Positions 49,751 to 60,700 of a stretch of DNA of 64,000 nucleotides are shown here, piece after piece. Made by a program: the position numbers and the translations under genes. The stretch comes from Cafeteria roenbergensis. Lineage: Eukaryota > Sar > Bigyra > Bicosoecida > Cafeteriaceae. Positions within the stretch are counted from its first letter, which is position 1, and each line of letters opens with the position of its first letter. The stretch lies in assembly GCA_008330645.1 (NCBI GenBank), contig VLTN01000053.1, positions 1 to 64,000 on the forward strand, read 5' to 3'. The notes beneath the pieces are model-generated. The model was not told the DNA's origin and did no database searches. It was given only the letters and a program-made list of their open reading frames with translations.

Positions 49751-51682
49751 TCAGTCGTCCGCATACGCGCGTGAGAGGCAGCCCGTCCCGGCGGACTCCG
49801 CTTCTTCCAGTGGTCGCCGGTACGACTGAACGCCGTGAGCCAGAAGTGCCGCTATCAGCGTCCCACCAAAAATGTTGGACCATGCCGAAACGCTGCGTGG
49901 CGTGCGCAGGCGGCGCTCAAAGCCGATGTGCCTGAAGCCCAGACACTTTGGCGGCAGGCTGGGGACCAGGTCGTCGTCCAGGACGAAGCGCTGGATGCGG
50001 ATGTTGCCCATTCTTGAGTAGCATGCCACTGCCGTCTCATTTAGCACTCGCGGGCTGGCAATCGTGGAGAGCTTGATGGTGGGCAGCGGGTCTCTGGCTC
50101 TCATGAGCGGCAGGTCCTTCGCGAGCTGCACCACGAACGGCGCTGCCAGCGTCGCCAAAGCAGCTCCCATCGAGTGGCCGAGAATCCAGACCTCGCCTGG
50201 ACCCCGCAACCACTTGAGATCGCCGTTGGCGTCCTCCAACCCCTTCGCAAGAGAGCCATGCATCCCTCGCAGCATTGCGAGCCATGCACCATGCGCGCCG
50301 CCCTCCAGCCCGTCCTTGCTGGGTTCGAGCTTGGCCCCGTCAGTGGCATCGTCCCCGCCAACGTGGATGTGCTTGGTCGCGAACAGGGAAAGCGTCTCCG
50401 TGCCAGTGAAGACGACCACTGCCGCGACAGCCCGCCATTTGCAGTCGGGCGGGGCGCGGTGCCACATTACGTCTGTGCCCTGCAAAGGCGCGGCCAGAGC
50501 AGTCGTCGTCTTCACGTGCTCAGCCCACCCAACCTGCAGCAGGCAGTGCGTCAAAATCGAATTGTCGTCCGAGGGAACGAAGCTTTCTGGGTCGTCGTCG
50601 TCGTCTGGCACTGCGTCTGCGTCCTCGTCTGGAACTGGAACCAGCTCGTGCGCGACACACACGAATGCTCGCGTTGCGAATGTGTTGTCCACAACTTCGT
50701 GCACCTTGATGTGGCCGGGCTCAAGGTTCGAGAGCTTCGGCTCTTCACGCCGAAGCAAACTCGCAACGTGCCAACGGAGCATCCCAACGGGCACGGCCGT
50801 GTCCCTTGCCCCCTCCGTCACAGCGTACGCGAGGTTGCACAGCAGCGTCACTCCGGTGTGAAACCCAAGGCAAGAATCACGGCGCCACTGCAAGTAGTTG
50901 CGCATTCGCTGGAGGTCGTCTCCCGAGTCGGTATCGGCTGCCCCTGGGTGCCCGGCTTGAGATGTTGCGCCACGCGTCCGCCGCCTTGGGCCTTCGCCAC
51001 CCCGAAGCTCGCGGATGACTGCTGCTCCCATGTCCGTGTCGAGGATGGCCTCCGCAACCTCGATTCCGCGGAGCGCAGTCGCGATGTCCAGCGCGGTGCA
51101 GCCCCACTCGACGGTGACCAGGGCAGAAGCGAGAGCTCGCTTGGCACGGGACCGATTACCCTTCACAAGTTCGCCCCTGCGAATGCAGTTGACCTTGTTG
51201 TTGGCTTGCTTTTGCAGGAATCGCACTGACGGGAGATGCTCCCCGATTTCGCTCCAAGCCGGATGGGCCTTGCCTTCCTGCGCAGCGGCGGAGCCCCGCT
51301 GGTGGGCCCAGACAGACCGAAGATGCTTCCAAGCATCCTTCGCATCATAGCTTGCGGGGGAGGCAGGCGCCGGGGACGGGCGCCGAAGCATGGCGACGCA
51401 GCACCAAGAGGCCGCCCAGGCGAGCGCCGCGAGCAGCAGGCCTGCAATGCACATCGACTCCGCCCACGTCACGACGAGGTAAACAACGCACGCACACCCA
51501 AGGACAACGAGCATGATGCAGACCATCACCAGGTTGCGCCGCAGCGCGCGGCAGCCAGCAGCCGCAAGGTCAACTGCCAGCAGGACGGAGCCGATGGCCA
51601 CCAAGCCCAGCATAGCCGCAGGCAAGAATTCGAGGGCTACGAAGGAGCTCGTCCGCACGAAATCGTGCATCAATGCCCACAT
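49751..51682 (-). CDS. Membrane-anchored class 3 lipase (alpha/beta hydrolase)
   Basis: A 643-residue protein. Residues 1-100 contain about four hydrophobic spans (for example LGLVAIGSVLLAVDLAAAG and VMVCIMLVVLGCACVVYLVV). The cytosolic or lumenal remainder contains a lipase class 3 fold. VVVFTGTETL is the oxyanion-side strand. WILGHSMGAALATLA is the nucleophile elbow, with serine near residue 511. Downstream, DDDLVPSLPP and FRHIG supply the likely acid and histidine. The layout, with N-terminal spans then lipase_3, resembles diacylglycerol lipases. The substrate cannot be read from the sequence. Confidence 0.82.
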   Translation of the reverse strand: MWALMHDFVRTSSFVALEFLPAAMLGLVAIGSVLLAVDLAAAGCRALRRNLVMVCIMLVVLGCACVVYLVVTWAESMCIAGLLLAALAWAASWCCVAMLRRPSPAPASPASYDAKDAWKHLRSVWAHQRGSAAAQEGKAHPAWSEIGEHLPSVRFLQKQANNKVNCIRRGELVKGNRSRAKRALASALVTVEWGCTALDIATALRGIEVAEAILDTDMGAAVIRELRGGEGPRRRTRGATSQAGHPGAADTDSGDDLQRMRNYLQWRRDSCLGFHTGVTLLCNLAYAVTEGARDTAVPVGMLRWHVASLLRREEPKLSNLEPGHIKVHEVVDNTFATRAFVCVAHELVPVPDEDADAVPDDDDDPESFVPSDDNSILTHCLLQVGWAEHVKTTTALAAPLQGTDVMWHRAPPDCKWRAVAAVVVFTGTETLSLFATKHIHVGGDDATDGAKLEPSKDGLEGGAHGAWLAMLRGMHGSLAKGLEDANGDLKWLRGPGEVWILGHSMGAALATLAAPFVVQLAKDLPLMRARDPLPTIKLSTIASPRVLNETAVACYSRMGNIRIQRFVLDDDLVPSLPPKCLGFRHIGFERRLRTPRSVSAWSNIFGGTLIAALLAHGVQSYRRPLEEAESAGTGCLSRAYADD

Positions 51683-52367
51683 GCCGGGCGTTCAGCACTC
51701 TGCTGCACCAAGCGCGATGTGTCTCGCACAGTTCGCTTCGCTCAGCATTTCAAGTCCATATTTCACAAGTCAACGTCTGTCGCCCAAGCGCTGCTCAACT
51801 TGCCATTCTGCTCTGCGAGTGTCTGCCGCCTTCCCCCCTCCCTCCGCCAGCTCGACTGTTGTCTGTAGCGGAGGAGCACGCGCATTGTTTGCCTCGCGCT
51901 CCGCTGCAACCCCGCCCACAGCGCGCAAGCGCAAGCGACGCGCGTTGCACACTGTTTGGATTTGAGGGCGGCACCGAGTTCGCTCGGCCCCAATGCGGCG
52001 CACGGGGATTGAGTGGGCGACGCCTCCCTTGGCGTTCGAAGGCAGCGAGGCCGGCATAGGGGTGGGCTGCGCCGACATCAGCAACGGCTGCGGCCAGCGG
52101 CACTGCGCCCCACGCCTGCGCCGAGCCCCTCTGCCCTCGCTGAGAGTGAGGCGCAATGCCTTCCGTGTGCGCGTAGGGGGCGGGCCGGGGGGAGGGGGCG
52201 CAAAGGCTTCGCTGTGGAAACGACCTTGGTCGCGAGACCCTGTGGAATGCAGGCAATTGGCGGGGCAGCCAGGGGCGAGCGCTGGCGCGTCCGGCTGACA
52301 ATGCACGCAGCAGCAGCGGTGCCAACAGGGCAGACGGGCACCATGAGCAGCGACGGAAACGGGCGGC
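51683..52367. other. Intergenic region
   Basis: This stretch of about 685 bp lies upstream of the lipase and beyond the 3' end of RPB8. Open frames on both strands are low-complexity shadows. The lipase promoter must lie in the left part. Nothing else was recognised. Confidence 0.45.
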
Positions 52368-53116
52368 TCAGGCCGCGGACTTGGCCTTGCGGAAGAGCGC
52401 GTAGACGCGGGCGTCGAGCTCGATTGCCGCCAGATGCTGGCGCTCGCCCTCGAGCTTCATCAGCAAGCCGCCAAACGACACCATCAGGGCTCTGCGCGGT
52501 GGAAGTGGTGCAGGGGGGCAGCCGACAGCCACGACGGGTCGAGGGCCAGGCGAGGGCGGGCAGCAGCTATCTTGACGCGGCCTCACGCGAGGACACTCAC
52601 ACCTTTGAGCCCTTGATGTCGTACTGGAACACGCGACCGCACATTCCATAGTCGTACTGGTCCAGCAGGGTCTCGCGGCCGCTCTGGTCGAAGGCATCGT
52701 CGTCCTTGCGGCCGTCGAGGCGCAGCGTCGAGGCGATGCGCAGGCTGAAGCGCTCGTCCTTGCCAAGGTTATACACCTCGGACGCAATGTCCACGATCAT
52801 GTCGACATCAAGCGTGGTGCCTTTGCACACAAGGCGGTTCACTGCGGCCACGGGCGGGAAAGGGGCGCTAGGCGGGAAACTTATGGGTGGCCCGGGACGT
52901 TCAGGAAGCGTCGGGTCTTCCGACCGCTGCGCAAGGCCACGCCCTCCCCGCCCCCTCAGCCCCAGGCACCAGAATCGCAGCCTCACCCTTCTCAAACTTC
53001 TTGCCCTCCGGGTTCACGCGCAGCACGTCAAACATGTCGTCGAAGAGCGGCCCGGTCTTCGACTCATCTCCGGCTGAGGAGGACCCGGACGTGGCAGCAG
53101 CGGCGACAGCGGCCAT
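52368..53116 (-). CDS. RPB8: RNA polymerases I, II and III shared subunit RPB8
   Basis: Three exons, 53116-52987, 52841-52601 and 52491-52368, with introns GTGAGG...CCGCAG and GTGAGT...GCGCAG (phases 1 and 2), give 164 residues. An Ala/Ser-rich N-terminal extension precedes the RPB8 OB-fold. Its landmarks are LFDDMFDVLRVNPEGKKFEK, DMIVDIASEVYNLGKDERFS, LDQYDYGMCGRVFQYD and VSFGGLLMKLEGERQHLAAI. RPB8 is a structural subunit common to all three nuclear RNA polymerases. It is head-to-head with the Pol I factor TAF1B/Rrn7-like gene, 329 bp apart. Confidence 0.95.
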
Positions 53117-53445
53117 GGATGGAGGCAGGGAGGGAGCGGAAGAACGCGGGACGAACGAAGGCGAGTCGCCGAGGTCAGGCCGCCGAGTCGCGCGCCTGGG
53201 AGTGCCGCGTTGGGGGGGGGCGGAAGCCGCTCATCCCGACTGCAGCAGCAAGCGACGAGCGGAGCTCTGCCAGCGGCCATTGGCGGCGGGCGAACGAGCG
53301 CGCGCGACGCCTGCCCCGACCAAAGTCGGGCACACGCACCCCAGCAGGCCGGTGCTGCGTCCGGCGTCCGGCCCGCTGGGCTGCGACTGCTGCTGCCGAG
53401 GGCCGGCGGCAGGGCGCCTGCGTGCTCGCGCCGCCGCAGTTGCCA
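53117..53445. promoter_or_regulatory. Shared upstream region of RPB8 and the TAF1B/Rrn7-like gene
   Basis: This 329-bp stretch lies between divergent start codons of two RNA polymerase-related genes. It is a probable bidirectional promoter. I see no clear TATA box. Confidence 0.45.
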
Positions 53446-54673
53446 ATGGACCATGAGCACGCCATGGCGTCAACCACAGCGCTTCGCTGTCGCAACTGTG
53501 GCCTGCGGCGCTTCACGACAAGCGCCGCAGGAGACCTGGTGTGCGGCGGCTGCGGAACTGCGCACGAGGTCCAGTTTCGAGAAGTGCAAGAGAATGAGGA
53601 GGCCGCCGCTCTTCTCGGCCTGGGGCGCAGGGTTCGCAGCGCCAAGGACCGGTCCGCCAAGCTCAAGGAGATGGCCGACGCGCGTGCCGCCGCCGCAGCC
53701 GACGCCGTTCGCGTGGGCCCGGAGCTGCTCCGCGTGTGTTTGACCGAGCTGATGCGCGCGAGCGTGCAGGCGCTGGTCGCCGCCCCGGAGGCTGTGCTGG
53801 GGGGCGGAGCGGTGCTCGACGCGCGCTCCTTCGAGTCTGCGTGCGAGGCGGCGTGGTCCTTCGCCGCCTCCCGGTGGCGGCCTGCAAGCAGCTTCGCCTG
53901 CGCGGCCGGGCGGGACGTCTTGCCGGTGTCGCACGCGCGGCATCGCGCGCGGGCCAAACGGCAGCGCGATGGCTCAGCCGGCAACCCCAGCGGTGCGCCC
54001 TTTGCCCAGGACGACGGTGCCGCATCCGACGCTTCCAACGGCTCATCGGGAAAGAGTTCTGCCGGCCCTTGGGCAAGGTCCTCCCAGCGAGACCTCGGCA
54101 GCAGCGACGACAGCGACGGCGACGCTCGCGCCCGGCCGGGGATGGCCGCGCCTGCGCTGGCCATGGCGCCTCGCGTCGTGCTGGCCGCGCTCGCCCTCGG
54201 CCTGCGGGCGGCCGGCGCCCCTGCGGCTGAAGCCGCCGTCTGCAGGGCCGCCTGGCGGGGTCACCTGCCGTGGGGGGCCTCCGCGTGGCTCTGCCTTCCC
54301 GTTCGACTTCGCAGCGTGGCCCCCATGTGCGCTCGCGCCGTCAGCGGCGCCGCACTGCCCCGTCCCCGCACGCTCGCCCGCCTGGTGCGGCGGCTGGCTG
54401 CCGTGGGAGGCAGGCCCACACCGCCGCTGGCGCTTGCGGCGGCGGCGTCGGCAGCCGCCTCGAGCGTGGTCCACGCGGCCGCTGCGGCCTGCCCTGCCGG
54501 ACCGGGTGCCCCAACGGGTCGCGGCCATGCCAGGCGCAGCGTCGCGGCCAGGGCGGCGGCAGCGGCGAAGACGGCCGTGCGACTGGCGCAAGCAACGGCG
54601 CGGGCTTCTGCTGCGACGGCCGTGGCGGAGTCGCCTCGCCTCCCGACCGGCCCAGCCTCTCGCAGCCAACATC

Positions 54674-54706
<33 letters not shown>

Positions 54707-55830
54707 CCGGCGCCGCCCCGCCGCTGCAAGCAGAGCCGTCCAAAGGGCCGATGTGCACCGGCGAAGGGGGGCTGCCCCGTGGGGGGGTCGCGCAGGCAAG
54801 CTGGCTGGACAGCGACGTCGCCGCTGCCGCGTGCGGCCTTGTGGCTCTGCTTGCGGACGTGGCAGGCCGTGAGCAGCGCGGCGCCGATCCGACTCCTGCC
54901 GGCTCGGCCTCCGCACCGGCCGCTGCCGCCGACGTCGCGACCGGGGCGCCGGGGGCGGCGCAGGCGCCGGGTCTCGACCAGGATCGGGACCGGATGCTGG
55001 GCAGCGCTGCGTCGCGCTTGGGTGGAGGTGAGCCCGGGCTGTCGCCGATGGCAGAGCTCGTGTCGACGATCCTTCCCAAGGGCCACTGGGCCCGGCTTCC
55101 CGCCGGTCACCGCGCCGTGCTGCGGGCGGCTGCCGGGCTGGAGGCCACTGCCGCGGCCCGCACTGAGCGGCGCGCCTCGCTGCTCTTCGCGCCTGCGCTA
55201 GACGACTTTGGCGAGGGCGGAAGGGGCGGCGAGGGGGGCGCTCCGGGCGGCGGCGGGGCGGTCGGCAGGTCCGAGTCCTGGTCGCCGGCGGGCCAGGGGC
55301 CGGGTCCAGGCGCCGCGCAGCCCGTCCCGTGGGCGCTGGAGAGCTGGGCGCTGCAGCCGGTCGGGGCAAAGTCCGCAACGCGGCGGCTGGTGCCCGAGGG
55401 GAGCCTGCTCGACGTGCGGTCGGCGCAGGACGCGCTGCTTCGATGGGCGGTGACCCCGGCGAGGGGCGCAGAGGGGTTCGCGACGCAGTGTGGGACTGTG
55501 CCGCCGGAGGACGAACGAGCCGGCGCGGATGCAGCGCGCGCGTGCTTGGCGCTGCTGGGCGGCATGGATGGCGCTCAGCGGTTCAGCGCGGCGACGTGCC
55601 GGCGGTGCCAGGCGCTGCTGCGTGCTTCGGTGGGCCTCAAGGCGGGGCTGGAGGCAGCGTGCGAGGCGGCGTGGGCCTCGGAGAGGCGCGTGCTTGCGTC
55701 AGCGTCTGCCGTTCTGACCCGGGCCGCGTCGCTTGCACGGCCCCACGCCACAAGGCGGAACGGCGTGCCGGCCGATTCGGCTGAGGCGGTGGCGAGCATG
55801 TGTGTGTGGCACCGAGGCTCGGCGCACTAA
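53446..55830 (+). CDS. TAF1B: TAF1B/Rrn7-like Pol I initiation factor (TFIIB-related)
   Basis: Single-exon frame of 794 residues from the ATG at 53446. A zinc ribbon stands at the N-terminus (CRNCGLRR, then GDLVCGGCGTAHEV). An acidic region with EVQENEEAA follows, similar to the B-reader area of Rrn7/TAF1B. A helical segment (VCLTELMRASVQALVAAPEA) and further alanine-rich helices could be divergent cyclin folds. A polyserine run sits near residue 410. Rrn7/TAF1B is the TFIIB-like subunit that recruits RNA polymerase I to rDNA promoters. Beyond the zinc ribbon conservation is weak, so another TFIIB-family member is possible. Confidence 0.65.
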
Positions 55831-56110
55831 ACGGTTGCTCGATTGGCGTCCAGGCCAACACACGAATGGCACGGCGCTCGCGACACAGCAGCGAGCGCGA
55901 AACAGGCAAGTGGGGGGGTCGCCGCGGGGGCGGGAGGAGGGGGTCAAACGGCCGGGGCGCGGCGGAGCAAGGGGCCTTGCGGGGAGACACCCGGGCCGTG
56001 CATCGGCGCACGACAGGCTCGCGCGCATAGCCGCCATGGCACCGGGGCTGGCGGAACGGCGCAAGTGCGCGCGCGCGCGCGCGCGCGCGGTGGGGAGGGG
56101 GGCGGCGCGC
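55831..56110. other. Convergent intergenic region with CG dinucleotide repeat
   Basis: These 280 bp lie between the 3' ends of the TAF1B-like and eIF3h genes. A pure alternating CG tract of about 24 bp lies near 56067-56090, capable in principle of Z-DNA. No gene was seen. Confidence 0.6.
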
Positions 56111-57551
56111 TCACTCGGCGGCCTGCAAGGCGCTGGCGAGGAAGAGCTTTCCGAAGTTGCGGGCGGCGAGGTGACCCATCTCCTTGCAGTAGACGCCGGC
56201 CTGGGCAGCGGAGAGCAATGCATCGAGCTTCTCCACGCGAGCGATGGTGGGGAGGGGGGCAAAGCACTCGAGGGAGGGGTCGACCATGGGGAGGGGTGCT
56301 TGGCGCTTCTCCTGGCGCTTCACGTTCTCCACGCGGCGCTTGGCCTCGAACTCGGAGCGCTGGCGCGCGAGGATGGCCTCCTTGCGCTCCCACACCTGCG
56401 CCGACACGGTGAGCTCGGCCATCTCCTCCACCTGCTCCGAGAGGAGGCGCAGGTGCTTGTCGAGGTACGCCTGCGCGTTGAGCTCGAGGCGGTCCAGGTC
56501 GCAGTCCACGCCGCCGGCCAAGGGCCGGGCGGCGTCGGCGTCGGCGGCCCGGTCAGCGGCGTCGTCCGCAGCTGCCGACGCGCCGGCTCCGGCGGCGGAA
56601 GCGGCGCGGGGCGCCGAGATGTCGGCGAGCAGGGCGCCCATGACGGGGTTCTGGTGCAGGCGCACCGGGACCTCCACAAACACGCCCGAGGCGAGGAGCG
56701 GGGCACCGGCAGCATCGCTGCCCGCTGCCGCCGCCGTGGAGAAGCGCTTCATGAAGGCGTCGCTGAGCTTCAGGGCCTTGAGCGCGAGGGAGCCGGTGCC
56801 CGCCGCGGTGGGGTCGTAGATGACCACCACGCTGCCGGGAATCTCGCGCTGGAAGTCGTACTGCGTGGCAACGAGGTCCTTGGTGCACACGGTGGCGAAG
56901 GGGGTGCTCTGGTACCAGCCGGCCATGTTGCCGTCGATGCCCACGGCCTTGAGGCAGGTCATCATCGTGTTCTGGAAGGAGGAGCTGTCGCCGTCGTCGT
57001 CGCGCTTGAACGCGAAGCAGTTGGCAACCTCAAGCACGCCGCCCACGTTGAGGCCAAGCAGGCAGCCCGTTGCCATGCTGGGCATCGCCTCGCGGCAGTG
57101 CTTGATGACCTTGAGGAGAGCCTGCGAGCCACCAGACTCCAACCAAGACGCGACAGCTGGAAAGAGCGTGGCCGGGCAAAAGGCCCCGGCTAGAACCAAT
57201 CGGCCAAGGGTGGCTCCGGCTGTTCGCGGGCCCGGCGCGCGCTGCGGAGTGGCCAGCCGCCAGCGCAAGAGGCGCGCCGATCCCGGAGCAGGCGAATCGC
57301 ACCGCAGCCCCGCCACAACTGCCCCTCCGCGCTCCAGCGCACCCCTCCGCGACCGCACACGGCCGTGTGCATCATGTCGGGGGGGCGGCCCTGGCAGGGG
57401 GCACCGGCAGCGGGCGGGCCGCTTGAAACGAAGGCCGCCCTGCGTGGCGGTGCGCCCTCCCCCTCTCGCCCGAGCCCTGCGCGCTCACCAAGCTCTCGAG
57501 CTGCACGGAATCGACGGCCGGTTCGAGGATGCTCAAGTCCGCAGACGCCAT
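56111..57551 (-). CDS. EIF3H: Translation initiation factor eIF3 subunit h
   Basis: Exon 1 (57551-57489) and exon 2 (57121-56111) are separated by a 367-bp intron (GTGAGC...TCGCAG, phase 0). Together they give 357 residues, close to the usual length. The MPN domain begins with VDSVQLESL and continues ALLKVIKHCREAMP, GCLLGLNVGGVLEVANCFAF, VGIDGNMAGWYQSTPF. It lacks the full JAMM metal-binding motif, as expected for eIF3h, which is non-catalytic. The C-terminal half holds helices typical of the eIF3 octamer core (EEMAELTVSAQVWERKEAIL). eIF3h helps scaffold the 43S preinitiation complex. The gene is divergent from CNOT1, 225 bp apart. Confidence 0.93.
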
Positions 57552-57776
57552 GGCGTGCCCGGAGGAAGACGACCACATGCTCGCCCGACAGGGGTCAAAG
57601 TGCAGCCCGGCTCTGCGGCGTTTTCAGCACTCGACGCCCGTCGCCTTGTCTGGTCCGGCGAGAAGGGCAGAGTTGGGCGGATTGACCTAACCTCAAGCGC
57701 CGGCTGCTCGGCGAGTTCGCAAGGAGCCCACCCGCCCGCAGCGCTTCGGGAGCGCGCGAACCGGGGCTGCCGCTGC
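57552..57776. promoter_or_regulatory. Bidirectional upstream region of eIF3h and CNOT1
   Basis: These 225 bp lie between two divergent start codons and must contain both core promoters. No defined motif was recognised. Confidence 0.5.
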
Positions 57777-60700
57777 ATGGCAGCGCAGCACAACTTCGCC
57801 TCGCCGGCGTACTGGCACATCCAGGCGCTGGTTGGCGATCTGCGCGCGGACAACGCCGCCGAGGCTCTCAGCGAGCTCGAGCACGTGAGCTCCTGGCCCG
57901 GACGACGCCTCGGCTGCCCCGCCCGCCGCCTGAGGGCTCGAGCCACTGCGCCGGCCTAGGTGAACCTGGCGAGGGGCAGGCGCGGCGGGCCTCGCCTGAG
58001 CCGCAAGCGCCGTCGGGGTCGGCCGTTCATTGGGCAAATTGGGATTTGTGGTTTTCTGCCGTGGCCTTGCCAGCCCGAGACTTGGCCCGCGAGGCAGGCC
58101 GCGCCAGGCGTCGCCGGCCCCGTGGGCGAGCACCCCGCTGGCGCCAGCTGCAGGGTGGCGCTTCCTTGGCGGCATGGACGCCCTTGCCGCCTCCCCTGGC
58201 CCCAATGGCGGCCGCCGCCGGGGCGCTCGGCCTCGACTGCCTAACTCTGGCTGCAACTCTGGCTTCAATTGCGGGTTCCACTTTGCGCGCTCGCCGCTGC
58301 CGCCGCCGCGCCCCGCCCCAACGCCCGTCAGCGCGCTGCTCCGCGAGCCCCCCCCCCCCCCCATCTGCTGCTGGAGACGCAGGTTTTCTCGCTCTACGGG
58401 GAGGATGCTCGGGCGTTCGCGCTTTCCCAGCTCGTGCCGCTGCTGGACGCCTCACGTCCGAAATCGCTGCCGAAGCTCAGCCCGAAGGTGAGGGCTGGCC
58501 CGCGCCCACGCAACTGCAGCACCCGGCGCCGCGGGAGGCACGATTCGCAGTCCTCGTGCGCGCGCGCGTAGCACCGCGTGGCGCTTGCTCGCAGCGCCCC
58601 CCCCCACCCCCCCTGGGCACCTGTACCGCGCCGGCCGCTCCAGATTGCTCCGCGTCGTGTGCTGCCTCCGGCTCCCGCGCGCAGGCGAGCCTTGCAAGGC
58701 AGCTGATCATCGGGCTGGCAACCAAGCCGAACTTCGTCTCGCTCCTGGCCCGGGCGCTCCAGACCTGCATCGTGGAGAGCCGCACGTGTCGCGCGCTTGG
58801 CGTTCCCGTTCCGGACAAGGCCGCCGCGGGCAGCCTCAGCGACGGCATGCTCGACGCCCTCTGCGAGGCGCTCCTGCTCCCCCAGCCCGTCCAAGTCGCG
58901 GTCGGCCTGGGCCTGGCCTTTGTGTCAAGCACGGCCGTGGCCACGGCCGCCTTCCGGTTCGTGCGCGCCCGGGTCCGGCTGTACAGCGCCGCCAGCCCCG
59001 CGGCGGACCGCCTGCCGTTCGCAGTCTTCCACCCCCTCCTCTTCCTGCTGCGCACCCACCCGGCCTCCCTCGCCGAGCCCAAGGACACCAATGACCTCAT
59101 CGCTCGGCTGCACAGCGCCCACCCCAACGCCATTGCCGCCGTCCCGGCTCTGCCGGTGATCCAGGGCCCTGTCGCCCTCGTGGACACGCTCACCCTCCCC
59201 GCCCAGGGCGAGGCTGCGCGCGCCGCGTCGTCGGACACCGAGGTCGCCACCATGCTCCTGCACTGGGGCCGCAGCGAGGACGCAGCCGCCGCCAGGGCCG
59301 CCGCCGAGGGCGCCGCCGCCATCGGCCCCACCGGCGCCCGCCGCAACGCCGCTGCCCGCGCCGCCTCTTCCAGCTCCACGGTGATCCAGTCTGCTGCGAC
59401 CTCGGACGACGCGGCCGAGCGAGCGGCTGCAGCGGTGGCCGAGCTCTCCAGGTTCGGCCCCCGCGACGCTGGCGCCCTCGCGCCGCTCGCTGGCCTCGTC
59501 GACGACGTCGTGGGCGTGGTGCTGGACCTGGGGCCGGGGTGCTCGCGCTCCCCCGCCGCCTTCCGCGCAGCTCTCGCGGTGGCCGGCCGCGGGCCCTCCT
59601 CCGGGTCCCACGGCAAGGGCCTCCGCGAGCTCTCGCCAGACGAGGCCGCAGCCCTTCTGGTGGGCATGGCCAACGCCGACGCGGCCCTCTCCGCGGCGGC
59701 GACTGGCCCGCCCCTCTCCGGCTCAGCGGTGTCCAGCTTCCTCACCGCCACCGTGCGCTCCCCAGAGGGGCGAGAGGGCGCGCGGGTGGCGAGCTCCGCA
59801 TCCAGCTGGGGCTTCTCCACGGTGTGCGCCGTGCTCAGCGCGGACCACCCGCGCCTCGACTGGCGCGCTGTGGCAAGGGCCATCGACATGCCCGCGGTCG
59901 CCGCCAGCGCCGGGCCGACGCCGGAGGAGGGCGGCGCCGCCTCCGCTGCCGGGCCCATCGCCACGCAAGAGGCCTTCGCTGCCGTGGCCTCCGCCATCGC
60001 GGTGTGCTCTCGAAAGCCCTTCCCTGCCGAGGTGCTGCTGGAGCGGTGGCACAACGCCCACGCCCAGCTTGCGGCCCTGCGCTTCGCTGTGGAGGCCCCC
60101 GCCGACGTGGTGTCGTTCGCGCAGGTTCCCGCGCTGATGGAGCCGCTGGCGAACAGCGAAGCCGGCAGCGGCACCGCCAACCAGGCCTGGTGCGCTGTCG
60201 GCCTCTACCGCAGCCTGGTGCGTCTCGCGCACGCCGGCGGCTTGCAGCCCGCGTGCCTCGAGGTGGTCAAGCAGGGGCAGAAGCGCGCCCCCGAGCTGCT
60301 CCTTCTCGGCCTCGCACACGCCCGTGCCGAGGCCGGCGAGGCCCAGTCCGGGGAGGACATCCACGTGCTCCGCGGCCGCATGTACGAGGCGCTGCTCAGC
60401 TCCAGCCTCGGCCCTGCCATCTCTGCGGCGCCCACCAGCAAGGAGCTCGGAGCCGCGGAGCGCCGGCTCCTCCGCCAGTCGGCTGCCGCCGCCCCGGCAG
60501 ACCTCAGCCCCTCCGCGCTGCAGGTGGAGCTGCTCAAGCGCCTCATCCGCATCTCCCCCGCCCTCGCCGTCAACTCCGTCGTGCATCTGGCCGTCGTCCT
60601 CAGCCAGGCCAGTGACAGGCGCCAGGCCGCCGCCATCGCTGAGGCGAGCAAGTCGGACCGGGCGGCCGCCGCAGTCGCGGAGGTGAGCGTGGGCTCTGCC

